From assembly GCA_023265025.1 (NCBI GenBank), contig JAHFUP010000035.1, positions 1 to 39,508 on the forward strand: a stretch of 39,508 nt of DNA. Direction: 5' to 3'. The notes under the pieces are model-generated. The model made no database searches. It was not told where the DNA came from and saw only the letters and a list, made by a program, of their open reading frames with translations. Positions 15,827 through 23,827 of the stretch are shown here, piece after piece; the first letter of the stretch is position 1, and each line of letters opens with the position of its first letter. The translations under genes and the position numbers were made by a program. The DNA is from Acidimicrobiia bacterium (GTDB lineage Bacteria > Actinomycetota > Acidimicrobiia > Acidimicrobiales > AC-14).

Positions 15827-16521
15827 CGAAAGAGGTCCTCGGCCGGCGGGCGAACGAGCTCGGCTCGGACTGAGGCGTCGCGGAACCACGAAGGGTCGAC
15901 GCCCCGGATGACGGCGGCGGCCACGCCGGTCGCCTTGCCCATGACCAGCTCGGCGGCCGCGGCGAGCTCGTCGGCCACCGCGACCTCGGTGACCTCCAGG
16001 GTGCGACCGAGTGCGTCCGGCGTGCCCCGGAGGTCGACCACGGCGGCGATGCCGGCGCAGCCGATGGCCACGTCGGTCACGCCCTGGCGCCAGGTGCGGC
16101 CGAAGGTGTCGGAGACGATCACGCCCACCTCGACCCCCGGGGCGGCCCGCAGTCCGTCGCGGATGCGGCGGGCGGAGCGGTCGGCGTCCACCGGCAGCAG
16201 CGTCACGTAGCCGTCGGGCACGTTGGAGCGGTCGACGCCGGCGTTGGCGCACACGAACCCGGCCGCCGTCTCGGCGATGACCAGGTCGCCCCGCCGGCGC
16301 AGGACCCGTACGCACTCGGCCTCGACGACGGCGGCGTAGGCCGCGGGGTCGTCGGGGTCGACGGCCACCATGCGCCCCTCCGCCTTGGACACGACCTTCT
16401 GGGTGACGACCACGACGTCCCCGTCGTGGAGGTCGGCGCAGGCGGCCAGCAGCGGGGCCAGCCGGTCGCCGGGGCCGATCTCGGGCAGGCCCTCGACAGG
16501 GGTGATCTCCAGGCGCCTCAT
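15823..16521 (-). CDS. cofE: Coenzyme F420-0:L-glutamate ligase
   Basis: The 232-residue enzyme adds gamma-linked glutamate to F420-0 using GTP. Motifs seen are VVVTQKVVSKAEGR, AGVDRSNVP and SDTFGRTWRQGVTDVAIG. In mycobacteria the equivalent FbiB is about twice as long, with a C-terminal FMN domain that reduces dehydro-F420-0. That domain is absent here, so this is a stand-alone CofE. The ATG at 16521 overlaps the cofD stop (ATGA). The gene is convergent with the ASK1-like gene, with the two stop codons 10 bp apart within one palindrome. Confidence 0.92.
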   Translation of the reverse strand: MRRLEITPVEGLPEIGPGDRLAPLLAACADLHDGDVVVVTQKVVSKAEGRMVAVDPDDPAAYAAVVEAECVRVLRRRGDLVIAETAAGFVCANAGVDRSNVPDGYVTLLPVDADRSARRIRDGLRAAPGVEVGVIVSDTFGRTWRQGVTDVAIGCAGIAAVVDLRGTPDALGRTLEVTEVAVADELAAAAELVMGKATGVAAAVIRGVDPSWFRDASVRAELVRPPAEDLFR

Positions 16522-17510
16522 GGCTCTGCCTCTCCAGCGGAGGCCAGCACCGCCTTGGCCAGGGCGGCGGCCTCCGCCGGCCCCCGCATCACCGTCGGCG
16601 TGACCACGCACCGCATGCCCACCGCCTCGACCGCCGGCGCCAACGCGGCGTCGGCGTGGTCGACCACCAGGGTGGCGGCCAGGGGCGCGTACAGCCGGGC
16701 CACGCCGACCACGGACACCTCGTGCCCCAGCTCGGCCAGGAGCCGGTCGGCCGGCCCCTTGAGGGCGGCGCCGGCCACGATGGGCGAGACGGCGACCGTG
16801 CGCTCCCGTCGCGCCACGACCGCCTCCCGCACGCCGGGCACGGCCAGGAGCGGCCCGATTGAGACGATCGGGTTCGACGGGCAGATCACCACCACTCCGG
16901 CCGCTTGCACCGCGTCGAGCACGCCAGGCGCCGGCCTCGCGGTCTCGGCGCCGCGGAACCGCACCCCCTTGACCGCGACCGAGTGGGACCGGCGCACGAA
17001 GTAGTCCTGGAAGCCAATCTCGCCCTCGTCCTCGACGTCCATGAGGGTCTCGAGGCGGTCGTCGGTGACGGGCAGGATCGAGACGTCCACGCCCCATGCC
17101 GCGGCGATCTCGGCCGTCACCGTCGACAGCGGCGCCCCGTCGCCGAGGCGCTGCGTCCGGAACAGGTGGGTGGCCAGGTCACGGTCGCCGAGGCCGAACC
17201 ACGCCAGCCGCGACGGGTAGCGGCCCAGCGCCTCCATCGCCGTCCACGTCTCGCCCTCCAGCCCCCAGCCCCGCGCCCGGCTGATGGCACCGGCGAGGGT
17301 GTAGGTGACCGTGTCGAGGTCCGGGCTGACGTGGAGGCCGTGGAGGACGGCGTCGTCGCCGGTGTTGACGACGGCGACCACCCGGGAGGCGTCGACCACC
17401 TCGACCAGCCCCTGGAGGAAACGGGCGGCGCCCACCCCGCCGCAGAGGGCGGTGACCTCGGGCGTGGTCAGTGTCGCTCTCGGATCTCGACGCCGCGGTC
17501 CGGGTGCCAC
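16518..17510 (-). CDS. cofD: 2-phospho-L-lactate (or phosphoenolpyruvyl) transferase, F420 biosynthesis
   Basis: CofD/FbiA joins the lactyl or phosphoenolpyruvyl moiety to Fo. Conserved segments are ALCGGVGAARFLQGL, VNTGDDAVLHGLHVSPDLDTV, WGLEGETWTAMEAL, LGDRDLATHLFRT and CPSNPIVSIGPLL. The 5' end is ambiguous. Homology begins only a few residues before CGGVGAARF, where the sole start-like codon is a CTG at 17471 that would give a CTGA overlap with the upstream stop. The nearest standard start is the GTG at 17510, used here, which adds 13 residues of low-quality sequence and overlaps the upstream gene by 43 bp. Function is secure. Confidence 0.9.
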   Translation of the reverse strand: MAPGPRRRDPRATLTTPEVTALCGGVGAARFLQGLVEVVDASRVVAVVNTGDDAVLHGLHVSPDLDTVTYTLAGAISRARGWGLEGETWTAMEALGRYPSRLAWFGLGDRDLATHLFRTQRLGDGAPLSTVTAEIAAAWGVDVSILPVTDDRLETLMDVEDEGEIGFQDYFVRRSHSVAVKGVRFRGAETARPAPGVLDAVQAAGVVVICPSNPIVSIGPLLAVPGVREAVVARRERTVAVSPIVAGAALKGPADRLLAELGHEVSVVGVARLYAPLAATLVVDHADAALAPAVEAVGMRCVVTPTVMRGPAEAAALAKAVLASAGEAEP

Positions 17511-17923
17511 GACCGGATCACCAGGAGGTCGCCGGCGACAGTCGTGACGACGACCTCGGTCACGTCGACGGAGAACCGGTGCGACCCGTCCTCGCTCCCC
17601 GGTGGGGGCGTGATCTCGACCCCAACGCCGGCGATCTTGGCGTCGCCGAGCCACGCCGACGGATCGCCCTCGGGTGCGTCCTCGGTGGGGCAGTGCAGGG
17701 CCAGTCGGGGATCGCGGCGCAGGTCGAGGGCCTTGCGCGATCCCTCCATCATCCCGAGGTACACGTTGCCATCGTCGTCGAAGGAGACCTCCGTCCCGCT
17801 GATCCGCGGTGATCCGTCCCGGCGGAGGGTGGCGAGGGTCGCGTGCTTGCGGACCGCGAAGCACCGGCGGACGTGGGCCGCGAGGTCAGGGTCGGCCGCC
17901 GCCACGTCGCTCCATCGGGCCAC
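17468..17923 (-). CDS. Split beta-barrel flavin/F420-binding oxidoreductase (PNPOx-like)
   Basis: The 151-residue protein has the pyridoxamine-5'-phosphate-oxidase-like FMN/F420-binding split-barrel pattern: KHATLATLRRDGSPRISGTEVSF, GNVYLGMMEGSRKALDLRRDPRLALH and a C-terminal strand VVTTVAGDLLVIRSWHP. Small actinobacterial members often bind F420 rather than FMN, and its position as first gene ahead of cofD and cofE supports that. A role as the missing dehydro-F420-0 reductase is conceivable but unproven. The GTG start at 17923 sits 7 nt after a TAGCGT -10 box (leaderless); another GTG is at 17932. Confidence 0.82.
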   Translation of the reverse strand: MARWSDVAAADPDLAAHVRRCFAVRKHATLATLRRDGSPRISGTEVSFDDDGNVYLGMMEGSRKALDLRRDPRLALHCPTEDAPEGDPSAWLGDAKIAGVGVEITPPPGSEDGSHRFSVDVTEVVVTTVAGDLLVIRSWHPDRGVEIRERH

Positions 17924-17930
17924 GACCAGC

Positions 17931-17936
17931 ACGCTA
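17931..17936 (-). promoter_or_regulatory. -10 box TAGCGT for the split-barrel/cofD/cofE operon
   Basis: Minus-strand TAGCGT lies 7 nt before the GTG at 17923. It overlaps the plus-strand TATCGT at 17935-17940, so the two divergent promoters share bases. The same TAGCGTGCT string precedes the leaderless GTG at 27880. Confidence 0.5.
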
Positions 17937-17940
17937 TCGT
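17935..17940 (+). promoter_or_regulatory. -10 box TATCGT for the WecC-like operon
   Basis: TATCGT of TANNNT type ends 5 nt before the ATC at 17946, where homology of the WecC-like dehydrogenase begins. It interlocks with the minus-strand box at 17931-17936. Confidence 0.45.
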
Positions 17941-17945
17941 TCGGT

Positions 17946-19139
17946 ATCCAGGACTTCAGCCGAGACGTCGTCGTCATCGGTGGGTGCGGGCGGGTGGGTC
18001 TCCCTCTGGGACTGGCCTTCGCCGATCGCGGCCTCCGCGTGACCTTGTTCGACATCAACCCTGTCGCGGTCGCGCGCGTGAGTTCCGGGAGCCTGCCTTT
18101 CGACGAGCCGGGCGCTGTCGGGGTGCTCGCCAGGGTGGTCGGCAACACCCTCGACGCCACCACCGACCCGGCGTGCGTCGCCGACGCCGAGCACGTGATC
18201 ATCGTGGTGGGCACGCCGATCGACGAGCACCTCAACCCCGTGCCGCAGGCGGTGCCCACGGCGGTGGCCGCGGTGGCGGATCACCTCCGCGACGGGCAGC
18301 TGCTGGTGCTGCGGAGCACGCTCTACCCCGGCGTGACCGCCATGGTCGAGCGGCTCGTCGCCAGCCTGGGGAAGGACGTCGACGTCGCCTTCTGCCCGGA
18401 GCGCATCGCCGAGGGCAAGGCCATGACCGAGCTGTTCGAGCTGCCTCAGATCGTGTCGGCCCGCACCGACGTGGCCATGGACCGCTCGGCCAAGCTCTTC
18501 CGCAACCTGACGTCGCAGGTCGTGCCGCTCGTGCCCGAGGAGGCGGAGCTGGCCAAGCTGTTCACCAACACATGGCGCTACATCCGCTTCGCCATCGCCA
18601 ACCAGCTCTTCATGATCGCCAACGACTACGGGCTCGACTTCGAGCGCATCCGCGGCGCCATGGCCTTCGACTACCCCCGGGCCGCCGACCTCCCGCGCGC
18701 CGGCTTCGCCGCCGGCCCGTGCCTGCTGAAGGACACGATGCAGCTCGCCGCCTTCAACAACAACAACTTCACGCTCGGCCACGCGGCGATGATGGTCAAC
18801 GAGGGGCTGCCGCTGTACCTCGTCCACCGGATGGAGCAGCGGTTCGACCTGGCCACCATGACCGTCGGCATCCTCGGCATGGGCTTCAAGGCCGGCTCCG
18901 ACGACCCCCGCGACAGCCTCAGCTACAAGCTGAAGCGCATCCTCAAGTTCAAGGCCGCCGGCGTCCTTACCACCGACGCCCACGTGGCCACCGACAGCGA
19001 CCTCGTACCCCTCGACGAAGTGCTGGAGCGGGCCGACGTCCTCGTGATCGGCACGCCGCACACTGCCTACGCCGGCCTGAAGCCCCGCCAGCCCATCGTC
19101 GACATCTGGGATCTCTACGGCAACGGCGTGGCGGTGTGA
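17946..19139 (+). CDS. Nucleotide-sugar dehydrogenase, UDP-N-acetylmannosamine dehydrogenase (WecC)-like
   Basis: The protein, about 397 residues, has a Rossmann motif VVVIGGCGRVGLPLGLAFADRG, FCPERIAEGKAM, the NTWRYIRFAIANQ helix and the catalytic FAAGPCLLKDTMQLA with Cys259. GPCLxKD is the WecC-type variant of the UDP-sugar 6-dehydrogenase active site, so the product is probably a UDP-HexNAc uronate or related sugar. No ATG, GTG or TTG lies between the upstream divergent gene and the Rossmann fold. The coordinate starts at an ATC just after the TATCGT box; in-frame TTG (17847) and GTG (17829) lie inside the opposite gene and look spurious. It overlaps the next gene by 4 bp. Confidence 0.85.
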   Translation: MQDFSRDVVVIGGCGRVGLPLGLAFADRGLRVTLFDINPVAVARVSSGSLPFDEPGAVGVLARVVGNTLDATTDPACVADAEHVIIVVGTPIDEHLNPVPQAVPTAVAAVADHLRDGQLLVLRSTLYPGVTAMVERLVASLGKDVDVAFCPERIAEGKAMTELFELPQIVSARTDVAMDRSAKLFRNLTSQVVPLVPEEAELAKLFTNTWRYIRFAIANQLFMIANDYGLDFERIRGAMAFDYPRAADLPRAGFAAGPCLLKDTMQLAAFNNNNFTLGHAAMMVNEGLPLYLVHRMEQRFDLATMTVGILGMGFKAGSDDPRDSLSYKLKRILKFKAAGVLTTDAHVATDSDLVPLDEVLERADVLVIGTPHTAYAGLKPRQPIVDIWDLYGNGVAV

Positions 19140-19891
19140 CGGCGGACTCCCAACCGCGGGTCTCGGTCGTCATCCCGGTCCACAACGAGGGCGACTCCAT
19201 CCTGGCCTGCCTCGACCGGGTCTTCGAAGCGGTGACGCTGCCCTGCGAGATCCTTGTGGTGTTCGACACCCCCGACGACACCACCGTGCCGTACCTGGAG
19301 AAGTACGCGCAGGTCGAGCCCCGGCTCGTGCCGACGCTGAATGCCTACGGCCGCGGCCCGGCCGACGCCATGCGCTTCGGCGTCGACCAGGCACAGGCAC
19401 TGGTCGTCGTCGTCACCATGGCCGACGGCTGTGACGACCCGCAGCAGATCGACGACCTCGCTCGCCTCGTCGAGCGCGGCGTCGTGGTGGCCGCGGCCTC
19501 GCGGTACTCCCGTGGCGGCCAGCAGGTGGGTGTGCCGACGATCAAGCGGGCCATGTCGAAGGCCGCCGGCCTGACGCTCCACTGGTTCGCGAGGGTGGGT
19601 ACCCACGACGCCACCAACTCGTTCAAGGCCTACTCGAAGTCCTTCATCCAGGACGTCGGCATCCAGTCCGACGCCGGCTTCGAGATGGGCATCGAGCTGG
19701 TGGCCAAGGCCCGCCGGCTGCGCCGGCCGGTGGCCGAGCTGCCGACCATCTGGCTCGACCGCACGGCCGGCGTGTCCAACTTCAAGGTCGCGGCGTGGCT
19801 GTCGCGCTACCTCCGCTGGTACTTCCTGGCCTTCGGCCCCAAGCTGGACCTGCAGGAGCTCAACCGGCGTACCGGAAGGGTTTCACCGTGA
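19136..19891 (+). CDS. GT2 glycosyltransferase
   Basis: This 251-residue GT-A protein starts at a GTG overlapping the previous stop (GTGA). Motifs are VSVVIPVHNEGDSILACLDR, ILVVFDTPDDTT and VVVTMADGCDDPQQIDDL, where MADGCDD stands in the place of the usual DxD motif, followed by TNSFKAYSKSFI and a basic, aromatic C-terminus (YLRWYFLAFGPK) suited to membrane association. It resembles polyprenyl-phosphate glycosyltransferases. The gene is locked between a WecC-like dehydrogenase and an epimerase by 4-bp overlaps, so the three probably build and transfer one sugar. Donor and acceptor are unknown. Confidence 0.85.
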   Translation: MTADSQPRVSVVIPVHNEGDSILACLDRVFEAVTLPCEILVVFDTPDDTTVPYLEKYAQVEPRLVPTLNAYGRGPADAMRFGVDQAQALVVVVTMADGCDDPQQIDDLARLVERGVVVAAASRYSRGGQQVGVPTIKRAMSKAAGLTLHWFARVGTHDATNSFKAYSKSFIQDVGIQSDAGFEMGIELVAKARRLRRPVAELPTIWLDRTAGVSNFKVAAWLSRYLRWYFLAFGPKLDLQELNRRTGRVSP

Positions 19892-20913
19892 GCAGAGTCC
19901 TGGTAACCGGGGCGTCGGGTTTCATCGGCGGCTACGTGGTCGAGGAGCTGCTCGCACGCGGGCACTCGGTCATCGGCGTCGACAACTTCTCGAAGTACGG
20001 CAAGGTGGCCAAGTCCTACGACGGGCACTGCAACTACCAGCTGGTCGAGGGCGACTGCCGCGACGTGGCGCTCATGACCGGCCTGCTGTCGGGGTGCGAC
20101 CACTTCATCGCCGGCGCCGCCCTGATCGGCGGGATCTCCTACTTCCACGCCTACGCGTACGATCTGCTGGCGGCCAACGAGCGGATCACCGCCGCCAGCT
20201 GCGACGCCGCCATCGCCGCCCACCGGGCCGGGCGGCTGAAAAAGGTCACCTACATGTCGTCGTCGATGGTGTTCGAGTCGGCGGACTCGTGGCCGTCGTT
20301 CGAGGGCCAGCAGCGCGAGGTGCCGCCGCCGAAGTCGTCGTATGGGTTCCAGAAGCTGGCCGTCGAATACTTCGCCCAGGCCGCCTGGGACCAGTACCAG
20401 CTGCCGTTCACCATCGTCCGGCCGTTCAACTGTGTGGGCATCGGCGAGGGCCGCGCCCTGGGCGACGTGGAGGTTCTGTCGGGCAATGTGAAGCTGGCCA
20501 TGAGTCACGTGGTGCCCGACCTGGTCCAGAAGGTGCTGAAGGGCCAGGACCCGCTCCACATCCTCGGCGACGGCTCCCAGATCCGCCACTACACCTACGG
20601 CGGCGACCTGGCCAAGGGCATCGTCTCCGCCATGGAGCACCCCGACGCCGGCAACGACGACTTCAACCTCTCCACCGCCACGTCGACCACGGTGCTGGAG
20701 CTGGCCGAGTTGATCTGGCGGAAGGTCAAGGGCGCCGGCGTGCCCTTCAACTACGTCTCCGACGACCCGTTCATCCACGACGTCCAGCGCCGGGTGCCGG
20801 CCACGGACAAGGCCAAGCGGGTCCTCGGGTTCGAGGCCACCACGCCCCTTGACGAGATCCTCGACGAGGTCATCCCCTGGATCGAGAAGGCGATCGCCGC
20901 CAGCGAGATCTGA
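19888..20913 (+). CDS. NAD-dependent epimerase/dehydratase
   Basis: The 341-residue extended SDR protein starts at GTG (GTGA overlap; GGAAGGG lies just upstream). It shows VTGASGFIGGYVVEELLARGH, VDNFSKYGK, AGAALIGGISYFH, MSSSMVFES, SSYGFQKLAVEYF (catalytic Tyr/Lys) and RPFNCVGIGEG. This is a sugar-nucleotide epimerase or dehydratase of uncertain substrate. Pairing with the WecC-like dehydrogenase suggests that it modifies the resulting uronate or its precursor. It ends the operon ahead of a hairpin region. Confidence 0.85.
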   Translation: MSRVLVTGASGFIGGYVVEELLARGHSVIGVDNFSKYGKVAKSYDGHCNYQLVEGDCRDVALMTGLLSGCDHFIAGAALIGGISYFHAYAYDLLAANERITAASCDAAIAAHRAGRLKKVTYMSSSMVFESADSWPSFEGQQREVPPPKSSYGFQKLAVEYFAQAAWDQYQLPFTIVRPFNCVGIGEGRALGDVEVLSGNVKLAMSHVVPDLVQKVLKGQDPLHILGDGSQIRHYTYGGDLAKGIVSAMEHPDAGNDDFNLSTATSTTVLELAELIWRKVKGAGVPFNYVSDDPFIHDVQRRVPATDKAKRVLGFEATTPLDEILDEVIPWIEKAIAASEI

Positions 20914-21064
20914 GGTTTCGGGTTCGCAAGCAGAGCTTGCTCCCCGAGTCAACAAGGTGCTGCGGGCGGCGGCGGAGCCGGCTCGCCCTTCGCCGTTTCT
21001 CTTGGCCGCCAGCCGATGTGGCCGCCTGCGGCGGCGCGTGCGGCCGGCGGCGAGCGTCGGCCGG
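20914..21064. terminator. Convergent intergenic region with hairpins
   Basis: It lies between convergent genes. GCAAGC-AGA-GCTTGC (20926-20940) is a perfect stem extended by CGGG/CCCG flanks, and GCCGCC-TGC-GGCGGC (21021-21035) is a second, of the same type as hairpins at 11478 and 11506. They probably serve as bidirectional termination signals or REP-like elements. No gene is seen. Confidence 0.6.
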
Positions 21065-21757
21065 CTATCCGGGGATGAAGCGGGCCAGGGTGGTCACCTG
21101 GCGGACGTAGTCGTCGGAGTGGTTGTAGTTCCAGATGGCGGAGGCCAGCTGCCCGGTATCGGCGCCGCCGTTGGCGCACAGCAGGCGGGCGGCGCCGTGG
21201 ACCGCGTCGACGGGATTCATGACGTCGACCACCCCGTCGCCGTCGCCGTCGGTCCCGTAGGCCGCCCACGTCGACGGTAGGAACTGCATGGGGCCGACGG
21301 CGCCGGCGGGCGAGGTGCCCACCTGGATGCCGAGATTGCTCTCGACCGAGCCGATGGCCAGCAGGACGGCCGAGGACAGTCCCGGGCACGTGGCGGCGGC
21401 CTGGCGGGCCAGGGGCAGCCAGCTGGCCCGGTCACCGGGGACCGGCGCCGGCACCGGGCCGGCGGACGGGCCGGCGGAAGGCTGCAGGTCGACGGCCGGG
21501 CGGGCGTCCATGGCGCCGGCCGACGCCACAACCGCGGGACCGAGCACGGTGGCCAGGCACGCGACAACCAGGCGGCCGGGCCGGCGCAGCAGGTGGCCGC
21601 TGACCCGGGATGCGAAGGTCGCATCGCCGTCGACCGCCTTCAGGGCCACCGCCGGCTCGGCGCCCGCCGGCACCGCGGTGAACACGCCGGCGACTGCGGC
21701 CCAGGACCGGCGCCAGACCGTCGACATCCGAGGACCGGAGGAGGTGACGCGGTCCAC
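21065..21757 (-). CDS. Lytic transglycosylase (SLT-type) with calcium-loop motif
   Basis: The protein, about 230 residues, ends in a lysozyme-like domain (about 125-230): AVLLAIGSVESNLG with catalytic Glu, SPAGAVGPMQFLPSTWAAYG, and the EF-hand-like loop DGDGDGVVDVMNPVDA followed by IWNYNHSDDYV. This family cleaves peptidoglycan glycan strands outside the cell. Residues before it hold a hydrophobic segment (LVVACLATVLGPAVVASAGA) that serves as signal or anchor, and a Pro/Ala linker. I chose the GTG at 21757 because GGGGAG lies upstream; an ATG at 21727 is possible. Cell-wall remodelling fits the envelope locus. Confidence 0.85.
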   Translation of the reverse strand: MDRVTSSGPRMSTVWRRSWAAVAGVFTAVPAGAEPAVALKAVDGDATFASRVSGHLLRRPGRLVVACLATVLGPAVVASAGAMDARPAVDLQPSAGPSAGPVPAPVPGDRASWLPLARQAAATCPGLSSAVLLAIGSVESNLGIQVGTSPAGAVGPMQFLPSTWAAYGTDGDGDGVVDVMNPVDAVHGAARLLCANGGADTGQLASAIWNYNHSDDYVRQVTTLARFIPG

Positions 21758-21960
21758 AGAGGTAGTCTCCCCGCCGGCCGCTGGTCCGAATCCCGAGGCG
21801 TACGTGCTCGTGGGCGCCCTCTCCTTTCTCTGGACCGCATGCGGGGCTCCGCCTCGCCGCACTTTGCCCGCCGAACCGGCCGCGGGCCTCGGTCATGTCG
21901 AGGGATGACCCGACCACCCTAGGCACGCGCTGCCCGCCGGGGTCAAAACAGATGCCGCCG
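21758..21960. other. Intergenic region between transglycosylase and membrane protein gene
   Basis: About 200 bp without a convincing gene. It should hold the 5' leader of the transglycosylase. I looked for c-di-AMP riboswitch elements, which precede some actinobacterial wall hydrolases, and found no convincing match. A GC-rich imperfect repeat near 21838-21865 resembles the other hairpin regions. Confidence 0.4.
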
Positions 21961-23727
21961 TCAGCGGATGCCGCACACCTCGGTCGTCCCGGACGGCGGC
22001 ACCCGCAGCACCACCTGATCGACGACTGCGGTCACGTTCACGTAGAGGGGGACGCCGGCGCGGATCTTGTCGACGTGGGGGTCCGACGTGAGGACAGTCG
22101 GCGTGAAGATCCGCAGGTAGCCGTTGAGGTCAGCGGACACGTCGGTGCGCACCCGCACCGAGATCGGCTCGCCGCCGGCCAGGTGCAGCTCGACGACGGG
22201 CCCCGTTGGGAACAGCCGTATGCAGCCGGCGGCGACATCGGCCTCGGCGGAGGCGCCGACGACGCCGTCGACAGGGGTCGGCGCGAACGGGGTGGCGAGC
22301 GGCGTCGGGCTGGTGGCGTATTGGAGCACCTGGGCCACCGCCATACGGTCGTCGGGGGTGATGCGGGTGGGCGCCGGCAGCTTGCCGTCGCGGTGCATCC
22401 GGCGCAGATCCTCGACCACGATGTCGGGGCTGTACTGCGGCTCGGGGTTCCCCCCGAGGATCACCGCCGGGGAGTTGATCAGTTGGGCGGCGGCGAGGAT
22501 GCGGGCCTTGATGCGCTGCTCGAGGTGCTTCTCGATCCGCGACTCCTCGGCGAGCAGGCCGACGTTGTGCACCCCCACCATGAGCAGGATCACGCACACC
22601 ACCGTCCGCCGGCCGGGGGTCGCCCGCCCGTCCGGGACCCGCCGGGGCCGCCCGTCGTTGCCGCCCAGGGCGGACGTGGGGGCCGCCGGCCATGGGACCG
22701 CAGCCCGATCGCCCTGCCCGGCCAGCTCGCCCAGCGCCAGCCCCATGGCCGGCAGGGCCAGGGCGATCACGACGTAGGTGTAGCGCGACGTCTCCGACTG
22801 CTCGACGCCGAGCTCGGCACGGCCGGCGGCGATGATGAGGAAGAGCGCCAGGGCGCCCAGGGCGCAGGCGAAGGCCGGCGCCGCCGGGCCCGACGATCGG
22901 CCGCCCCGGTGCAGTAGGTAGGCGCCCAGGCCGAGCACGATGGCCGCGCCCGCACCGGGGAAGCCCACCATCTGCTCGACCGCGAACCGCAGGCCGGTCC
23001 AGATGTAGGTGGGGTAGCGGTAGACGTCGTACACGGTGCGGGGGTCCGAGCCGAGGTTCTCGTTCCCGATGAGCGAGAACCAGACCAGGTAGACGAGGCC
23101 GGGAACGGCGACGGTGAGGGCGGCCTGGCGCACGCCCCGTCGCATGAGCACGGTGAGACCGGCGATGAAGACCGTCGTCACGCTGAGGCCCGAGAACATC
23201 AGGCCGGCGATGGAGACGAACCAGGCGCTGACGTCGCGCGCCCGCCAGCGGCCGTCGTGGTTGACGAGCAGGAGGGCGGCCATGCCGAAGGCGACGGAGC
23301 CGATGAAGCCGATCTGGAAGGCCCACAGCAGGTTCTCGTAGCCGGCGCCGAGGATCGCGTACACCGCGGCGAGGGCACTGGCGACGGGCAGGTCGACGCC
23401 GGCCTGGCGCAGCAGGCGCCAGAGGAAGTGGGCGACGGCGAGGTGGGCCACGATGAGTACGACCGCGTACGGGACGTAGGTGTGCAGGCCGTACTTCGAA
23501 TAGAGGGCCCGGTAGATCAGGATCGGGCCCGTCGACCAGTGCTGGGTGTGCGGCGCCCAGATGCTGTAGTCGGCCCGCAGGACGCCGCGATGGGCCAGAA
23601 AGTCCCACTCGTCGCCGAAGAACCACTGGTCGCGGTTGCTGACCAGCAGGACGACGAAGCCGCCCACGAGCGAGAGCACGTGGGCGGCGACGGCCAACCG
23701 GCTGGATTGCCTGGGGCCGGTCGTCAC
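21961..23727 (-). CDS. Polytopic membrane protein, possibly a GT-C type glycosyltransferase
   Basis: The 588-residue protein has roughly ten hydrophobic helices through about residue 385, then a C-terminal extracytoplasmic part. After the first helix comes NRDQWFFGDEWDFLAHRG, an acidic loop placed like the first-loop Asp/Glu of GT-C enzymes. No Pfam family name comes to mind. GT-C enzymes use polyprenyl-linked sugars outside the membrane, and the DPM1-like enzyme at 9836 could supply them, but this link is inference. The start GTG at 23727 is 7 nt after a TATCGT box, so the mRNA is probably leaderless. It could also be a transporter or scaffold. Confidence 0.65.
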   Translation of the reverse strand: MTTGPRQSSRLAVAAHVLSLVGGFVVLLVSNRDQWFFGDEWDFLAHRGVLRADYSIWAPHTQHWSTGPILIYRALYSKYGLHTYVPYAVVLIVAHLAVAHFLWRLLRQAGVDLPVASALAAVYAILGAGYENLLWAFQIGFIGSVAFGMAALLLVNHDGRWRARDVSAWFVSIAGLMFSGLSVTTVFIAGLTVLMRRGVRQAALTVAVPGLVYLVWFSLIGNENLGSDPRTVYDVYRYPTYIWTGLRFAVEQMVGFPGAGAAIVLGLGAYLLHRGGRSSGPAAPAFACALGALALFLIIAAGRAELGVEQSETSRYTYVVIALALPAMGLALGELAGQGDRAAVPWPAAPTSALGGNDGRPRRVPDGRATPGRRTVVCVILLMVGVHNVGLLAEESRIEKHLEQRIKARILAAAQLINSPAVILGGNPEPQYSPDIVVEDLRRMHRDGKLPAPTRITPDDRMAVAQVLQYATSPTPLATPFAPTPVDGVVGASAEADVAAGCIRLFPTGPVVELHLAGGEPISVRVRTDVSADLNGYLRIFTPTVLTSDPHVDKIRAGVPLYVNVTAVVDQVVLRVPPSGTTEVCGIR

Positions 23728-23734
23728 TGGGAGG

Positions 23735-23740
23735 ACGATA
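23735..23740 (-). promoter_or_regulatory. -10 box TATCGT for leaderless membrane protein gene
   Basis: Minus-strand TATCGT lies 7 nt upstream of the GTG at 23727, the same arrangement as at the other leaderless starts in this window. Confidence 0.5.
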
Positions 23741-23827
23741 CCGCCGGCGTGCCGTCCGGCCGGGGCATCCGGCAGCGGGCGTGCTCGGCCCGCTGCCGGA
23801 TGTGACCGGCCTGGAGTTGTCAGTGCG

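Noticed and set aside
16905-17945. Plus-strand upstream extension of the WecC-like gene
   Set aside because: This region is antisense to cofD and the split-barrel gene, and its translation is low-complexity; homology begins only after 17946.
21758-21960. c-di-AMP (ydaO-type) riboswitch before the lytic transglycosylase
   Set aside because: Actinobacterial wall-hydrolase genes often have one, and GATTCGGACC caught the eye, but the conserved core segments are absent in the right order on the minus strand.
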